Source of the DNA: Halomonas sp. 7T
Lineage (GTDB): Bacteria; Pseudomonadota; Gammaproteobacteria; Pseudomonadales; Halomonadaceae
Direction: 5' to 3'
Assembly (NCBI RefSeq): GCF_025643255.1
Contig: NZ_CP087112.1
Span: 124,001 to 188,000, forward strand
DNA length: 64,000 bases
Shown here: positions 9,943 through 20,967 of the stretch, piece after piece
How the letters are laid out: each line of letters starts with the position of its first letter
How positions within the stretch are numbered: the stretch's first letter is position 1
Notes under the pieces: generated by a model
Told to the model about the DNA's origin: nothing
Database searches by the model: none
Seen by the model: only the letters and a program-made list of their open reading frames with translations
Program-made: the position numbers and the translations under genes

Positions 9943-11142
9943 ATGACCCTTGAGCGCGTATACCTTGTGGCTGGCGAGCTTTCCGGCGATATCTTAGGCG
10001 CTGGATTGATGCGCGAGTTAAGCGCTCACCATCCCGGCGTCGAGTTTCGTGGAATCGGGGGGCCACGGATGGAAGCCCAGGGGCTTGCCAGCCGCTTTCC
10101 GCTGGAAACGTTATCGGTAATGGGACTGGTCGAAGTGGTCAAACACCTGCCGGAACTTATCCGTGTACGCCGAACGCTCCGTGCAGACGCATTGATTTGG
10201 CAGCCGGATATCATGATTGGTATCGACGCCCCCGACTTCAATATCGGCTTAGAAAAACAGCTGCGTGATGCTGGCCTTACAACCGCTCACTACGTCAGCC
10301 CCTCGGTATGGGCGTGGCGGCAGGGGCGAGTTAAAAAGATCGCTAAGGCCGTTGATGGCATGTTAACCCTGCTGCCTTTTGAAGCCGATTTTTACCACCG
10401 CCATCATGTGCCCGTCGCCTTTGTGGGCCACCCCTTGGCCGATGAACTGCCCCTTGAGAACGACCGCGACGCGGCTCGTCGTGAGTTGGGCTTAGTCGCA
10501 AACTCGCCTGTATTAGCGCTGCTGCCCGGCTCCCGTGGCAATGAAATCCGCTTTATGGGCGCTACGTTTCTAGACGCGGTCACGCTGCTCTGCCAGCGCC
10601 ATCCAGGCCTGCAAGTAGTCATCCCTGCGGCTACCGCCCAACGTCACCAAGAGCTTCGCGAGCTGCTGGCTGGCTACCCCGCACTAGCCCAGCAGGTAAC
10701 GCTACTAGACGGCCAAGCCCGAGAAGCGATGGTAGCCAGCGACGCGGTACTGCTGACCTCAGGGACGGCGGCGCTAGAGGCCATGTTGTGCCATCGAGCC
10801 ATGCTGGTCGCCTACAAAATGGCTCCGGCGACTCACTGGCTGGCAAAACGATTGGTGAAAACCCAGTGGATTTCATTGCCTAACCTGATTGCTCAAGAGA
10901 GCGTGGTGCCCGAACTCATTCAGGACGCCGCCACGCCGGAAGCGATTGCCGGTCAGCTTGACCAGCTATTGGCGGATGAGACGACGCGGCACGCTCTGGA
11001 AAAACGTTTTGCACGCATGCATCAAAGCCTTCAGCGCAACGCCAGTCAGCGCGCTGCCCAAGTCATTACCGCGCTGGTGGCTGGTGACCCTTTAGATAAC
11101 GATGAAATAGCGGGCCAAGAAGGGCGTCATCATGGCCGTTAA
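9943..11142 (+). CDS. lpxB: Lipid-A-disaccharide synthase LpxB
   Basis: LpxB is a GT19 glycosyltransferase that joins UDP-diacylglucosamine and lipid X into the lipid A disaccharide at the membrane surface. The 399-residue protein starts with the typical [18 protein letters not shown] motif. It contains [14 protein letters not shown] and [18 protein letters not shown] in the N-lobe and [10 protein letters not shown] plus [11 protein letters not shown] in the C-lobe. It follows lpxA by 30 bases and overlaps rnhB by 11 bases. Confidence 0.95.
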   Translation: MTLERVYLVAGELSGDILGAGLMRELSAHHPGVEFRGIGGPRMEAQGLASRFPLETLSVMGLVEVVKHLPELIRVRRTLRADALIWQPDIMIGIDAPDFNIGLEKQLRDAGLTTAHYVSPSVWAWRQGRVKKIAKAVDGMLTLLPFEADFYHRHHVPVAFVGHPLADELPLENDRDAARRELGLVANSPVLALLPGSRGNEIRFMGATFLDAVTLLCQRHPGLQVVIPAATAQRHQELRELLAGYPALAQQVTLLDGQAREAMVASDAVLLTSGTAALEAMLCHRAMLVAYKMAPATHWLAKRLVKTQWISLPNLIAQESVVPELIQDAATPEAIAGQLDQLLADETTRHALEKRFARMHQSLQRNASQRAAQVITALVAGDPLDNDEIAGQEGRHHGR

Positions 11143-11749
11143 GCTCGCTGACTATCCAGCACTGGTCATTAATTACCAGGGTGATCGTCTGGCGGGTGTA
11201 GATGAAGTCGGCCGGGGGCCGCTGATCGGTAGTGTGGTGGCCGCGGCGGTGATTCTTGATTCTTCCCAGCCTATTGAAGGTCTGACAGATTCAAAAAAGC
11301 TCACCGCTCGCAAGCGAGAAGCGCTGGACGTGCAGATCCGCGAACGAGCGCTGGCGTTTGCTGTTGCCGAGGCAAGTGCTGCTGAGGTGGATCAGCTTAA
11401 TATTTACCATGCGACCCACCTGGCCATGCGCCGCGCGGTGGATGCATTGGCTCCCCAGGCGGAGTACTTACTGGTGGATGGTAATCGGCTGCCGGGGCAC
11501 TTTCTACCTGGCCAGGCAGTCGTAAAGGGGGATGCCCGCCATTCGGCGGTTGCCGCCGCATCTATTTTAGCGAAAGTTGCTCGCGATGCGCAGATGGTCG
11601 AGCTGGATATGCGCTATCCTGAGTATGGCTTTGCCCGACATAAGGGCTATCCAACCAAAGAGCATTTGGCGGCCCTCGCCGCTCATGGCCCGCTTGCTGA
11701 GCATCGCCGCAGTTTCGCGCCGGTACAGCGCCAGTTAGCGCTGCTGTAA
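11132..11749 (+). CDS. rnhB: Ribonuclease HII
   Basis: RNase HII removes ribonucleotides from DNA and RNA-DNA hybrids. The 205-residue protein carries the catalytic [13 protein letters not shown] motif (Asp and Glu), then LVDGNRLP with the third acidic residue. The [19 protein letters not shown] block and the HKGYPTKEH loop follow. It starts inside the end of lpxB and lies just ahead of dnaE, a conserved gammaproteobacterial arrangement. Confidence 0.95.
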   Translation: MAVKLADYPALVINYQGDRLAGVDEVGRGPLIGSVVAAAVILDSSQPIEGLTDSKKLTARKREALDVQIRERALAFAVAEASAAEVDQLNIYHATHLAMRRAVDALAPQAEYLLVDGNRLPGHFLPGQAVVKGDARHSAVAAASILAKVARDAQMVELDMRYPEYGFARHKGYPTKEHLAALAAHGPLAEHRRSFAPVQRQLALL

Positions 11750-11787
11750 GCCTCATCTATTTATCTAGTCTTGTTATTGAGAGTCCC

Positions 11788-14700
11788 ATGACGGTTCCGT
11801 TCGTTCATCTTCGTTTGCACAGTGAATACTCGCTGGTTGATGGCTTGGTAAAGCTCAAGTCACTGGTCAGTACCACCGCTGAGCGCGGGATGCCGGCGTT
11901 GGCCTTGACCGACGAGGCCAATCTGTTTGGCTTGGTAAAGTTTTATAAAGCCGCCCAAGGAGCTGCGCTCAAGCCTATCATTGGCAGCGATTTGTGGTTG
12001 CACAACCCCCATGACGACGCTCATCCGTACCGCATTACGCTCTTAGCAATGGACAGCGTGGGGTACCGTAACCTCACCGAGCTTATCTCAAAAGGGTGGA
12101 GTGACGGACAGCGCCAGGGTCGTGCGATCTTGGATAAACAGTGGGTGCTGGATCAAAGTGAGGGGTTAATAGCTCTCTCTGGCGGGCGTGAAGGTGAGAT
12201 TGGGCGCCATTTATTATCTGAGCATGAACGCGAAGCGCGGCTGTTGCTGAAAGAGTGGCAGCGCGCTTTCCCTGACCGTTTTTATCTAGAGCTAATCCGT
12301 ACCGGAAGGCCGCTTGAGGAGGAGTGTGTTCACGCGAGTGTTCAACTGGCTATTGAGTCAAACACGCCGGTAGTCGCCACGAACGACGTACGATTTTTAG
12401 AGCGTGAGGACTTTTGGGCCCACGAAACCCGCGTAGCGATCGGCGAAGGCAAAGCCTTGGATGATCCACGACGCGAACGGCGCTACACCGAAGAGCAGTA
12501 CTTGAAAAGCCCTGAGGAAATGGCCGCCCTGTTCGCGGATATCCCAGAAGCGCTAGAAAACAGTGTGATGATCGCTGAGCGCTGCAGCGTGGATGTGCGT
12601 TTGGGCGAAATTTTCTTACCAGAGTTCGAAATTCCTGAGGGCATGACCCAGGATGAGTTTTTCCGCAAGGTCTCCCACGATGGTCTCACCGAGCGGCTGG
12701 ATTTTCTTTTTCCTGCTGAGCAGTACCCGCGTGACAGCGATGCCTACCGCGAGATCGATCAGCGCTACCGCGATCGGCTTGAGTTTGAGCTGAACGTTAT
12801 TATCCAGATGGGGTTTCCTGGCTACTTCCTGATCGTGATGGACTTTATCCAGTGGGCCAAGGATAACGATGTGCCCGTCGGGCCAGGTCGTGGTTCGGGC
12901 GCAGGGTCACTGGTGGCCTACGCGCAAAAAATCACCGACCTGGATCCCATTGGTTATGACCTGCTGTTCGAGCGCTTTCTCAACCCCGAGCGTGTTTCCA
13001 TGCCCGACTTTGACGTCGATTTCTGCATGGAAAAGCGCGATAAAGTGATTGAGTACGTCGCCGACCGTTACGGTCGTAATGCGGTTTCTCAGATTGTCAC
13101 TTTTGGGACCATGGCCGCTAAAGCGGTGGTGCGCGACGTAGCTCGCGCCCAGGGCCGCCCCTACTCGCTGGGCGACAAACTCTCGAAGCTGATTCCTTTT
13201 GAAGTGGGCATGACCCTAGCCAAAGCGATTGAGCAAGAGCCCGCGCTCAAAGAGTTTATCGAGAAGGACGAAGAGGCCGAAGAGATCTGGGAGATGGCGC
13301 TCAAGCTAGAGGGCACCACCCGGGGCACCGGCAAGCACGCCGGGGGCGTGGTGATTGCCCCCACCAAGCTGACCGACTTCTCACCGTTGCTCTGCGATGA
13401 AGATGGTTCCGGCTTAGTGGTTCAGTTTGATAAAAACGACATTGAAGAAGCCGGGCTGGTGAAGTTTGACTTCCTCGGTCTGCGTACGCTGACGATTATC
13501 GACTGGGCGCTTAAGATGGTCGATAAAGTGCGGGGTGTTAACGGCCAAGAGCCGCTAAACATCGACGCTATTCCGTTAGACGACGGCAAAACCTTCGAGA
13601 TGCTCAAGCGGGCTGAAACGACCGCCGTCTTCCAGCTGGAATCCCGCGGTATGAAAGAGCTGATCAAGCGTCTGCTGCCGGATTCGCTAGACGATATGAT
13701 CGCTTTGGTGGCCCTGTTCCGCCCCGGGCCGCTGCAGTCGGGCATGGTCGATGATTTTATTAACCGTAAGCACGGCCGCGCGGAAGTCTCTTATCCACAC
13801 CCGGATTATCAGCACGAGCTGTTGAAGCCGGTGCTCAGCCCCACCTACGGCATCATCTTGTACCAAGAGCAGGTTATGCAGATTGCTCAGGTGATGGCGG
13901 GATACTCGCTGGGGCAGGCGGATATGCTGCGCCGTGCTATGGGTAAGAAAAAGCCTGAAGAGATGGCCAAGCAGCGCGCAGGCTTTATGGAAGGGTGTGC
14001 GGCTAACGGCATCGATAAGGATTTAGCGGGCAATATCTTCGATCTGGTAGAAAAGTTTGCGGGCTATGGTTTTAACAAATCCCACTCCGCTGCTTACGCC
14101 CTGGTGTCCTATCAAACCGCTTGGCTGAAGGCTCACTACCCAGGGCCGTTTATGGCTGCGGTTATGTCCACGGAAATGGATAACCTGGATAAAGTGGTGC
14201 CATTAATTGAAGAGTGCCGCAACCTCAAGCTCACCGTTACCCCGCCGGATGTTAACGTCGGTGGCTACCGGTTCACCGTCGATACCGAGGGCCGTGTGGT
14301 GTACGGGCTGGGCGCGATACGTGGTGTCGGTGAAGGGCCGATTGGCGCCATTGTTGAAGCCCGCAATGCGGATGGCCCCTTCAAGGATTTGTTTGATTTC
14401 TGTCGCCGCCTAGACCCTAAACGGATGAACAAGCGCACCTTGGAAGCGCTGATTCGATCAGGGGCGCTAGATACGTTAGGGCCTAACAGGGCAGTGCTTG
14501 CCGCCGCCATGGAAGACGCCCTAAAAGCTGCGGCCCAAAACCATGCTAACCAGAACCTGGGCATGATGGATATGTTCGGCGAGGCGTTCACAGAGGCTGA
14601 GGAGCCGGTAGATCCTTATGCTGAGTATCGCCACGTGCGCGAGTGGACTGACCGCGAGCGGCTCTCAGGGGAAAAAGATACCCTGGGCCTCTACCTGACC

Positions 14701-15291
14701 GGCCATCCGATTGATGAATATGAGCGGGAGCTAAAGCGTTTTGTCTCTACTCGGATTAGCGACCTAAAACCTTCCCGCGAGCCGCAGCGGGTAGCGGGAT
14801 TGGTCGTGGCAATGCGCACAATGAAGTCCAAACGCGGCGATACCATGGCGTTTATTACCTTGGATGACCGTACCGGTCGCATCGAAGCGTCGCTGTTTGG
14901 TGAGCTGTTCGAACAGTTGCGTGGTCAAATTGAGTCTGATCAGGTGGTGATTGTTGAAGGGGAAGTCTCCAATGATGACTTCTCTGGTGGATTACGCCTG
15001 CGCGGCAAAGACGTAACGCCCATGGTGACGGCACGTATACGCTATGGGCAAGCAGTAGAGTTGGCAGTAGATGCCGGTCAGATCAACGGTCGGCTGGTGG
15101 AAAGCCTGCGAGAAAGCCTGACTCCCTACCGAGATGAAACAGGCTTACCGGTGCGTTTGCAGTACCGCCATCCAGAGGCGGTGGCGTGGCTGGAGCTGGC
15201 CGATGAGTGGAAGGTGTCCCCCAGCGATGACTTGCTGCTAGCGCTGCGCGATGTTCAAGGGCAGGCAGGCGTGCAACTGCGCTATCGCTAG
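11788..15291 (+). CDS. dnaE: DNA polymerase III subunit alpha
   Basis: DnaE is the replicative C-family polymerase. The 1167-residue protein has an N-terminal PHP domain ([16 protein letters not shown]). The palm carries [14 protein letters not shown] and the catalytic PDFDVDF aspartates near residues 405-411, and [11 protein letters not shown] and [19 protein letters not shown] lie beyond it. A helix-hairpin-helix region follows, then an OB fold (about 1000-1080, [21 protein letters not shown]) and a C-terminal tau-binding region. Length matches E. coli DnaE (1160). No intein or frameshift was seen. Confidence 0.97.
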   Translation: MTVPFVHLRLHSEYSLVDGLVKLKSLVSTTAERGMPALALTDEANLFGLVKFYKAAQGAALKPIIGSDLWLHNPHDDAHPYRITLLAMDSVGYRNLTELISKGWSDGQRQGRAILDKQWVLDQSEGLIALSGGREGEIGRHLLSEHEREARLLLKEWQRAFPDRFYLELIRTGRPLEEECVHASVQLAIESNTPVVATNDVRFLEREDFWAHETRVAIGEGKALDDPRRERRYTEEQYLKSPEEMAALFADIPEALENSVMIAERCSVDVRLGEIFLPEFEIPEGMTQDEFFRKVSHDGLTERLDFLFPAEQYPRDSDAYREIDQRYRDRLEFELNVIIQMGFPGYFLIVMDFIQWAKDNDVPVGPGRGSGAGSLVAYAQKITDLDPIGYDLLFERFLNPERVSMPDFDVDFCMEKRDKVIEYVADRYGRNAVSQIVTFGTMAAKAVVRDVARAQGRPYSLGDKLSKLIPFEVGMTLAKAIEQEPALKEFIEKDEEAEEIWEMALKLEGTTRGTGKHAGGVVIAPTKLTDFSPLLCDEDGSGLVVQFDKNDIEEAGLVKFDFLGLRTLTIIDWALKMVDKVRGVNGQEPLNIDAIPLDDGKTFEMLKRAETTAVFQLESRGMKELIKRLLPDSLDDMIALVALFRPGPLQSGMVDDFINRKHGRAEVSYPHPDYQHELLKPVLSPTYGIILYQEQVMQIAQVMAGYSLGQADMLRRAMGKKKPEEMAKQRAGFMEGCAANGIDKDLAGNIFDLVEKFAGYGFNKSHSAAYALVSYQTAWLKAHYPGPFMAAVMSTEMDNLDKVVPLIEECRNLKLTVTPPDVNVGGYRFTVDTEGRVVYGLGAIRGVGEGPIGAIVEARNADGPFKDLFDFCRRLDPKRMNKRTLEALIRSGALDTLGPNRAVLAAAMEDALKAAAQNHANQNLGMMDMFGEAFTEAEEPVDPYAEYRHVREWTDRERLSGEKDTLGLYLTGHPIDEYERELKRFVSTRISDLKPSREPQRVAGLVVAMRTMKSKRGDTMAFITLDDRTGRIEASLFGELFEQLRGQIESDQVVIVEGEVSNDDFSGGLRLRGKDVTPMVTARIRYGQAVELAVDAGQINGRLVESLRESLTPYRDETGLPVRLQYRHPEAVAWLELADEWKVSPSDDLLLALRDVQGQAGVQLRYR

Positions 15292-15343
15292 CGCTTGTGG
15301 ATAGATAGTGCCCGGTTAAATGGCGGTAGGGCGGGTACCCAAC

Positions 15344-15371
15344 TTGCGTGCCAGGGACAGGGTGCGATAAT
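15344..15371 (+). promoter_or_regulatory. Possible promoter for accA-tilS
   Basis: TTGCGT (15344-15349) and GATAAT (15366-15371) are 16 bases apart, in the 131-base gap after dnaE and about 50 bases before the accA start. The match is moderate. Confidence 0.4.
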
Positions 15372-15422
15372 GCTCTTTATTTTCTTATTACATATGCATG
15401 CTACTTTGATCAGGCAGAGCCG

Positions 15423-16379
15423 ATGAATCCTAACTACCTCGATTTTGAACAGCCCATTGCGGAACTCCAGGCAAAAATTGAAGAGCTGCGTTTGGTCAGC
15501 TCCGATAGCCAGGTGAATCTTTCCGATGAGATCGCTCGGCTGGAAGAGAAAAGCCGCAAGTTAACCGAATCGATCTTCAAGGATTTAACGCCCTGGCAGG
15601 TGTCCCAGATTTCCCGCCACCCCCAGCGCCCTTACACGCTGGATTATCTTGAGCATATTTTTACCGATTTTGACGAGCTGCACGGCGATCGTAATTTTGC
15701 CGATGACGCGGCACTGGTAGGTGGTATCGCACGCTTAAACGATGCGCCGGTTATGGTTATCGGCCATCAAAAAGGCCGTGATGTTAAAGAGAAAGTGCGC
15801 CGCAACTTTGGCATGCCGCGCCCAGAAGGTTATCGTAAAGCCTGCCGTTTAATGGAGATGGCCGAGCGCTTTAAGATGCCGATTCTGACGTTTATCGATA
15901 CGCCTGGCGCTTACCCGGGTATCGATGCTGAGGAGCGCGGTCAGTCAGAAGCCATTGCGTATAACCTAGCTGTGATGTCGCGACTGAAAACACCGATTAT
16001 CTCCACTGTCGTTGGTGAGGGTGGCTCTGGAGGCGCGCTTGCAATCGGTGTATGTGATGAGCTGCATATGCTGCAGTACTCTACCTACTCGGTAATCTCA
16101 CCCGAAGGCTGCGCGTCTATCCTTTGGAAGAGTGCGGAAAAAGCCTCCGAAGCAGCACAGGCCATGGGCATAACCGCCGAGCGATTAAAAGAGCTGGGCT
16201 TTGTCGATGCGCTGATCAAAGAGCCATTAGGGGGCGCTCACCGCCACCCGCTCACAACGGCTGAGCGGGTTAAAGACGCTTTGTCAGCCAGTCTTGAGCG
16301 TTTACAAAGCTTTGATACCGATGCGCTGCTTGAGCGCCGCTACCAGCGTTTGATGAGTTATGGCGCCCCCGCTGCCTAA
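15423..16379 (+). CDS. accA: Acetyl-CoA carboxylase carboxyltransferase subunit alpha
   Basis: AccA, with AccD, transfers the carboxyl group from carboxybiotin to acetyl-CoA to make malonyl-CoA. The 318-residue protein (ATG 15423, [12 protein letters not shown]) has the N-terminal coiled segment. The crotonase-fold core carries [23 protein letters not shown] and [15 protein letters not shown], the oxyanion and CoA regions. A longer frame from 15348 adds residues unlike the family. The 3' end overlaps tilS by 20 bases. Confidence 0.96.
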   Translation: MNPNYLDFEQPIAELQAKIEELRLVSSDSQVNLSDEIARLEEKSRKLTESIFKDLTPWQVSQISRHPQRPYTLDYLEHIFTDFDELHGDRNFADDAALVGGIARLNDAPVMVIGHQKGRDVKEKVRRNFGMPRPEGYRKACRLMEMAERFKMPILTFIDTPGAYPGIDAEERGQSEAIAYNLAVMSRLKTPIISTVVGEGGSGGALAIGVCDELHMLQYSTYSVISPEGCASILWKSAEKASEAAQAMGITAERLKELGFVDALIKEPLGGAHRHPLTTAERVKDALSASLERLQSFDTDALLERRYQRLMSYGAPAA

Positions 16380-17643
16380 GCCACTGCTACGCTTGCTAAA
16401 TGACGCCCTGGCGGAGACCCCGCCGGGGCGTACTGTTTGGGTAGCGCTTTCTGGCGGGCTGGATTCGTCGCTGCTGCTCACGTTAGCGGCCCACGTTTGC
16501 CAAGCTGCAGGGCGCCCGCTGCGTGCGATTCACATCAATCATGGGCTACAAGCAGCCGCTAGCGCCTTCGAAACACGCTGCCGGTTACTGTGTGATAACC
16601 TCAGTGTCCCGCTGACCGTCGCTCATGTGGTGGTGGATAGCCAAGGCAAGGGCGTTGAGGGTGCCGCGCGGCAGGCGCGTTACGGCGCCTTCAAACAGTC
16701 GATTCCCCACGGTGATACGCTTTGGTTAGCCCAGCATCAGGATGATCAGGCGGAGACTCTGCTGCTAGCGGCGCTGCGGGGCAGTGGTATCCGCGGTTTA
16801 GCGGGCATGCCTTATCGGCGATATTGGCAAGGATTAACCCTGCTGCGCCCCTGGTTAAGTATTAGTAGGCGCACGTTAGCGGAGACTGCTAAGGAGCTAG
16901 CGCTTGAGTGGTGTGAAGACCCCACCAACCTAGATGCCTCGTTAGACCGCAATCGTCTGCGCCACTACGTGATGCCGCAGCTCCAAGCGCGCTGGCCAAG
17001 CACTGCAAGCTCGCTGGCAAAAAGTGCTCAGCACGCCGGAGAAGCGGACCAGCTTCTGGAGGAATATGCGGCGGGCGAGTTGGCAAGTCTCTCTGTGGGA
17101 GACAGCTGCCTCAATGCTGCTGCGCTTAACCAGCGCAGTCCGCCCCGCCAGCGCTTGCTGGTGCGTACTTTCTGCCAACAGTTAGGTTTACCCACCCCGC
17201 CGCAAAAACGTTTGGAGAGCTTGCTGGCGCAGCTGGCGGTTTCCTCCGATGCCCAGGTGAAGGTGGTTTGGGAAGGTGTTGAGGCGCGGGTATGGCGTCA
17301 GCGGCTCTATCTTATGACCATCTTGCCACCGCTGCCTGACTGGGAAACGGTTTGGGATGGTCAGCCAGGACTTTCCACCCCCCTAGGCAAGCTGATGGTT
17401 TCAATACCGACGTCTCGCCCGTTGATGCTGCGTTGGCGCCAAGGCGGTGAGGTTATTGATCTTCCTGGCCGTGGCCGTCGGGATTTAAAACGGCTGCTAC
17501 AAGAGAGCGAGCTGCCGCCCTGGGAGCGTCAGCGTCTAATCGTGGTGTTAGAGGGCGAGGCGTGCGTTGGCGTTATTCAGCCGCCTGACCAGGTTTTGTG
17601 GCAAGCGGCCGGGAGTCGCTTTGTGGCTACTCCAGTACGGTAA
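16360..17643 (+). CDS. tilS: tRNA(Ile)-lysidine synthase
   Basis: TilS modifies C34 of tRNA-Ile(CAU) to lysidine so that it reads AUA. The N-terminal PP-loop ATPase motif SGGLDSS lies at about residues 24-30, followed by HINHGLQ and the [17 protein letters not shown] segment. The middle and C-terminal tRNA-binding domains end in [12 protein letters not shown]. At 427 residues it is a full-length form. The gene starts inside accA, and its last 17 bases overlap the convergent ppx gene. Confidence 0.93.
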   Translation: MAPPLPKPLLRLLNDALAETPPGRTVWVALSGGLDSSLLLTLAAHVCQAAGRPLRAIHINHGLQAAASAFETRCRLLCDNLSVPLTVAHVVVDSQGKGVEGAARQARYGAFKQSIPHGDTLWLAQHQDDQAETLLLAALRGSGIRGLAGMPYRRYWQGLTLLRPWLSISRRTLAETAKELALEWCEDPTNLDASLDRNRLRHYVMPQLQARWPSTASSLAKSAQHAGEADQLLEEYAAGELASLSVGDSCLNAAALNQRSPPRQRLLVRTFCQQLGLPTPPQKRLESLLAQLAVSSDAQVKVVWEGVEARVWRQRLYLMTILPPLPDWETVWDGQPGLSTPLGKLMVSIPTSRPLMLRWRQGGEVIDLPGRGRRDLKRLLQESELPPWERQRLIVVLEGEACVGVIQPPDQVLWQAAGSRFVATPVR

Positions 17644-19165
17644 ACGTAAACCCGGCGCCTGCCATATACGCCTGTTCCTGCTCCATATCAGTACTGAGCA
17701 GGGTGGGTTCATCGCTTGCAGGCAGCGTCAGAGTGAGCGCTGAGCCTTCTGCGCTAATGTCTGGTAGCGGCGGCGCGCTTTCTGGACGTGAGTGGTTAAT
17801 CAGTACCGCCAAGCGCAGCAAGCGAGCAAGCTTGGCATAGCTTGCCTGTTGCGAGTCAGGGAGTGCTTGCCACTCTTTGAGTGGGAATTTGCGTCGGTGG
17901 GCGCGTACTAAAAACGCCAGTAATCGCTGTTCTGGGCGCGAAAAACCGGCGAGGTCAGAGTGTTCTAGTAGGTAAGCACCGTGGCGATGGAACTGACTGT
18001 GGGAAATAGCCAGGCCAATTTCATGCACATGGCTTGCCCACGCAAGATAATGTCCTTGAGGCTTTGTTAGCCCCCATGCTTGTTTTACGTTGGCAAAGAG
18101 TCGCATAGCGGTATCGGCGACGTTGTCGGCTTGCCGCGTATCTACATCGTAAACCCGTTTGAGCATTTCCAGCGTTTTAGAACGGGTGTCCTCAGCGCTG
18201 TTGCGTCCTGCCATATCGTATAACACGCCTTCACGGAGCGCGCCGTCGGCAAAGCGCATCTGGGTGAGGTCGAAAGCTTCAAATACAGCGCTTAAAATGG
18301 CCACGCCTGCCGGAAAGACTTTTGAACGATCAGGCTTTAAGCCATCCAGCTCAATTTTCTCCAGCTGCTTATATTTGAGCAGCCGCTCGCGGAGTTTCTT
18401 CAGCCCGCTACGGGTAATAACGCCTTCCTGCGTACTGTCGCCGTAAGCGAAGATAACGCTTGCCGCCGCTTTAATAGTGCCGCTGGACCCCACCGGGTCA
18501 TCCCAGCCCAGGCGCTGGTAGGGGCGCTGTATATTGGCTAATTCCGACAGCGCCGCTAGCTCTGCGCGGCGCATGCGCTTTTCGCTTAGCTCACCGTCAG
18601 GGAAAAAGCGGCGGGTAAAGGTGACACAGCCCATGCGCAGGCTTTCCAGTGCTTTAGGCTCAAAGGACTCACCAATGATGAATTCGGTAGAGCCGCCGCC
18701 AATATCCACAATGAGTCTGCGGCCATTTTCCGCTAATGCGTGGGCGGCGCCTAAGTAAATCAAGCGAGCTTCTTCACGCCCGGCAATAATTTCGATGGCG
18801 TGGCCTAGCTGTGCCTCGGCGCGCTCGATAAAGGTTTGACTATTATAGGCATCGCGCAGCGCATTGGTGCCCACAATGCGCAAGTTGGCGCTCTCAATGT
18901 CTTTTAAAAAGGGCGCAAAGCGGCCTAAGCAGTCTAGCGCCCGCTGGATAGCGGCTTCGCTGAGATAACCTTGGTCATCTAGTCCGGCGGCTAACTGTAC
19001 TTTTTCTCCTAGCCGGGCGACCACCTGCAAGCGTTCATTTTGGTAGTTCGCCACCAGCAGATGGAAGCTGTTTGAGCCTAGGTCGATGGCAGCCAAACGC
19101 TGCGGATCACCATGGTCAATGTCTTCCTTTATCGCAGTGCTAGGGAGTGAAATGTCCTTGGGCAT
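17627..19165 (-). CDS. ppx: Exopolyphosphatase (Ppx/GppA family)
   Basis: Ppx hydrolyses terminal phosphates of polyphosphate. Relatives (GppA) also act on pppGpp. The 512-residue protein has two actin-like ATPase-fold lobes, with phosphate loops AAIDLGSNSFHLLVA and DIGGGSTEFIIGE and the GTNALRDA motif. A C-terminal HD-like helical domain (HVHEIGLAISHSQFHRHGAYLLEHSD) follows. The last part resembles Ppx rather than the shorter archaeal-type enzymes. It is encoded convergent to tilS and divergent from rho. Confidence 0.9.
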   Translation of the reverse strand: MPKDISLPSTAIKEDIDHGDPQRLAAIDLGSNSFHLLVANYQNERLQVVARLGEKVQLAAGLDDQGYLSEAAIQRALDCLGRFAPFLKDIESANLRIVGTNALRDAYNSQTFIERAEAQLGHAIEIIAGREEARLIYLGAAHALAENGRRLIVDIGGGSTEFIIGESFEPKALESLRMGCVTFTRRFFPDGELSEKRMRRAELAALSELANIQRPYQRLGWDDPVGSSGTIKAAASVIFAYGDSTQEGVITRSGLKKLRERLLKYKQLEKIELDGLKPDRSKVFPAGVAILSAVFEAFDLTQMRFADGALREGVLYDMAGRNSAEDTRSKTLEMLKRVYDVDTRQADNVADTAMRLFANVKQAWGLTKPQGHYLAWASHVHEIGLAISHSQFHRHGAYLLEHSDLAGFSRPEQRLLAFLVRAHRRKFPLKEWQALPDSQQASYAKLARLLRLAVLINHSRPESAPPLPDISAEGSALTLTLPASDEPTLLSTDMEQEQAYMAGAGFTFTVLE

Positions 19166-19538
19166 GAGCTATCCTTCGTGTTGGCTATGCCAAGGTTGCG
19201 GCGCCCTATGACGATTGTCAATTGCCAAAGGCTTGCGTTTATCGCAGCCCTTGACTACCATCGAGCTACTGGCTTGATCCGAGCTAGCTTGTTAGCTTAT
19301 TTAACACTTGTAGTAACCTAACAAGCACAGTAACTCGGTTATTCCAAGCAGTACGTACCTAGATGGCATCAGCCAGATGTCAAAGTCGTCAGATAACCCG
19401 CTGAAACAGCATTTTCTTTGCCGATCAGATTAACTAGTTTATTAGCACCCTCTCGCTAAGCAGTCATTGATGCCCTCATCTCTTATCCGGTATCTGATTT
19501 TTGACTGCCCAGCTTTCAGTATTCGAGCGTGTGCCTAG
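19166..19538. promoter_or_regulatory. Gene-free ppx-rho intergenic region, CU-rich rho leader
   Basis: About 370 bases between the ppx start and the rhoL-like ORF carry no convincing gene. The rho-proximal third is rich in C and T over G on the plus strand (for example CACCCTCTCGC and CCCTCATCTCTTATCC). That is the composition expected of a Rho-utilisation site. In E. coli, Rho represses its own gene by terminating in the leader. No intrinsic terminator or clear sigma-70 promoter could be fixed by eye. trxA, which sits here in many gammaproteobacteria, is absent. Confidence 0.4.
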
Positions 19539-19640
19539 ATGGGTTCTGAACGCATCACTCGGCGGAATAACCACGCCTCCTGTCTTATTCCCGGCGCTTG
19601 GCGCCCAGCTTTCATGAGCAACTTTCTAACACACCGATGA
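19539..19640 (+). CDS. rhoL: RhoL-like 33-residue leader peptide
   Basis: An ATG at 19539 opens a 33-codon ORF ([15 protein letters not shown]...). Its TGA stop overlaps the rho ATG in an ATGA junction. E. coli also has a 33-codon rhoL leader just upstream of rho. From memory it shares the M-x-S-E-x-I start and an N-x-SC element, but this needs alignment. The Shine-Dalgarno is weak. The peptide probably couples translation into rho or exposes the leader to Rho, and a function for the peptide itself is not implied. Confidence 0.5.
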   Translation: MGSERITRRNNHASCLIPGAWRPAFMSNFLTHR

Positions 19641-20896
19641 ATCTCACTGAACTCAAGCAAAAACCCGTTCCCGAGCTGCTCGATATCGCCCGCGACATGG
19701 GGATCGACAACTTAGCCCGCTCGCGCAAGCAGGACATCATTTTCGCCATCCTCAAGAAGCACGCTAAAAGCGGTGAGGATATTTATGGCGATGGTGTGCT
19801 GGAAATCCTCCAGGATGGTTTTGGCTTCCTGCGCAGCGCCGACAGCTCCTACCTCGCCGGTCCGGACGATATCTACGTATCGCCGTCACAGATTCGTCGT
19901 TTCAATCTGCGTAAAGGCGACTCCATTTCCGGCAAAATTCGTCCGCCAAAAGAAGGTGAGCGCTACTTTGCGCTGCTCAAAGTTAGCCAGATTAACTTTG
20001 ATCGTCCTGAAAACGCCAAGCATAAGATTCTCTTTGAGAACTTAACGCCGCTGTTTCCAGACGACCGCATGCGTATGGAAATCGGCAATGGCTCAACCGA
20101 AGACCTTACCGCTCGGATCATCGATCTGACTGCGCCGATCGGTAAAGGCCAACGTGGCCTGCTGGTGTCGCCGCCGAAAGCGGGTAAGACACTGATGCTG
20201 CAGAACATCGCGACATCGATTACGCGCAACAACCCAGAGTGTCATCTGATTGTCCTGCTGATCGATGAGCGCCCTGAGGAAGTGACCGAGATGTCGCGCA
20301 CCGTGCGCGGTGAAGTCGTTGCCTCTACGTTTGATGAGCCACCGGCCCGCCACGTGCAGGTGGCCGAAATGGTCATCGAAAAGGCCAAGCGTCTGGTTGA
20401 GCACAAAAAGGACGTGGTGATTCTGCTTGATTCCATCACACGTTTGGCCCGTGCATACAACACTGTGGTACCTAGCTCCGGCAAAGTACTGACCGGTGGT
20501 GTAGATGCCCACGCGCTTGAGAAACCAAAGCGCTTCTTCGGTGCGGCGCGTAATATCGAAGAGGGCGGCAGCCTGACGATTATTGCCACTGCGCTTGTTG
20601 ATACCGGTTCGAAAATGGACGAGGTCATCTTCGAGGAGTTCAAGGGTACCGGCAACATGGAAGCGCACCTTGACCGCAAGCTGGCGGAGAAGCGCGTATT
20701 CCCGGCGATCAACATTCGTCGCAGCGGCACACGCCGTGAAGACCTGCTGGCCTCTGAAGATGAGATGCAGCGCATGTGGATTCTGCGCAAGCTGCTCAAC
20801 CCTATGGAAGACACAGCAGCAACAGAGTTCTTAATCGATCGTCTGAAAGATACCAAGACGAATCTGGAGTTCTTTGAAGCGATGAAGCGCCGTTAG
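19637..20896 (+). CDS. rho: Transcription termination factor Rho
   Basis: Rho is the hexameric RNA helicase that ends transcription at untranslated, C-rich RNA. The 419-residue product equals E. coli Rho in length. It has the N-terminal helical and cold-shock-like RNA-binding domains ([19 protein letters not shown]). Walker A is SPPKAGKT, Walker B is [16 protein letters not shown], the Q-loop is near SSGKVLTGG, and the R-loop is [16 protein letters not shown] 19637 is chosen over an in-frame start at 19598 because it matches the family N-terminus and overlaps the rhoL stop. Confidence 0.97.
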   Translation: MNLTELKQKPVPELLDIARDMGIDNLARSRKQDIIFAILKKHAKSGEDIYGDGVLEILQDGFGFLRSADSSYLAGPDDIYVSPSQIRRFNLRKGDSISGKIRPPKEGERYFALLKVSQINFDRPENAKHKILFENLTPLFPDDRMRMEIGNGSTEDLTARIIDLTAPIGKGQRGLLVSPPKAGKTLMLQNIATSITRNNPECHLIVLLIDERPEEVTEMSRTVRGEVVASTFDEPPARHVQVAEMVIEKAKRLVEHKKDVVILLDSITRLARAYNTVVPSSGKVLTGGVDAHALEKPKRFFGAARNIEEGGSLTIIATALVDTGSKMDEVIFEEFKGTGNMEAHLDRKLAEKRVFPAINIRRSGTRREDLLASEDEMQRMWILRKLLNPMEDTAATEFLIDRLKDTKTNLEFFEAMKRR

Positions 20897-20967
20897 GTGC
20901 GGCATTACGTTCAGGCACTAGCAGCTTAACGCCTGACAGCCAGGGCAAGTACCTTGAGGAGAGAGCC

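Noticed and set aside
20242..20856. 204-codon open frame antisense to rho
   Set aside because: Lies wholly inside the highly conserved rho gene, is Ser/Arg-rich as expected for a reverse-frame shadow, and has no ribosome-binding site.
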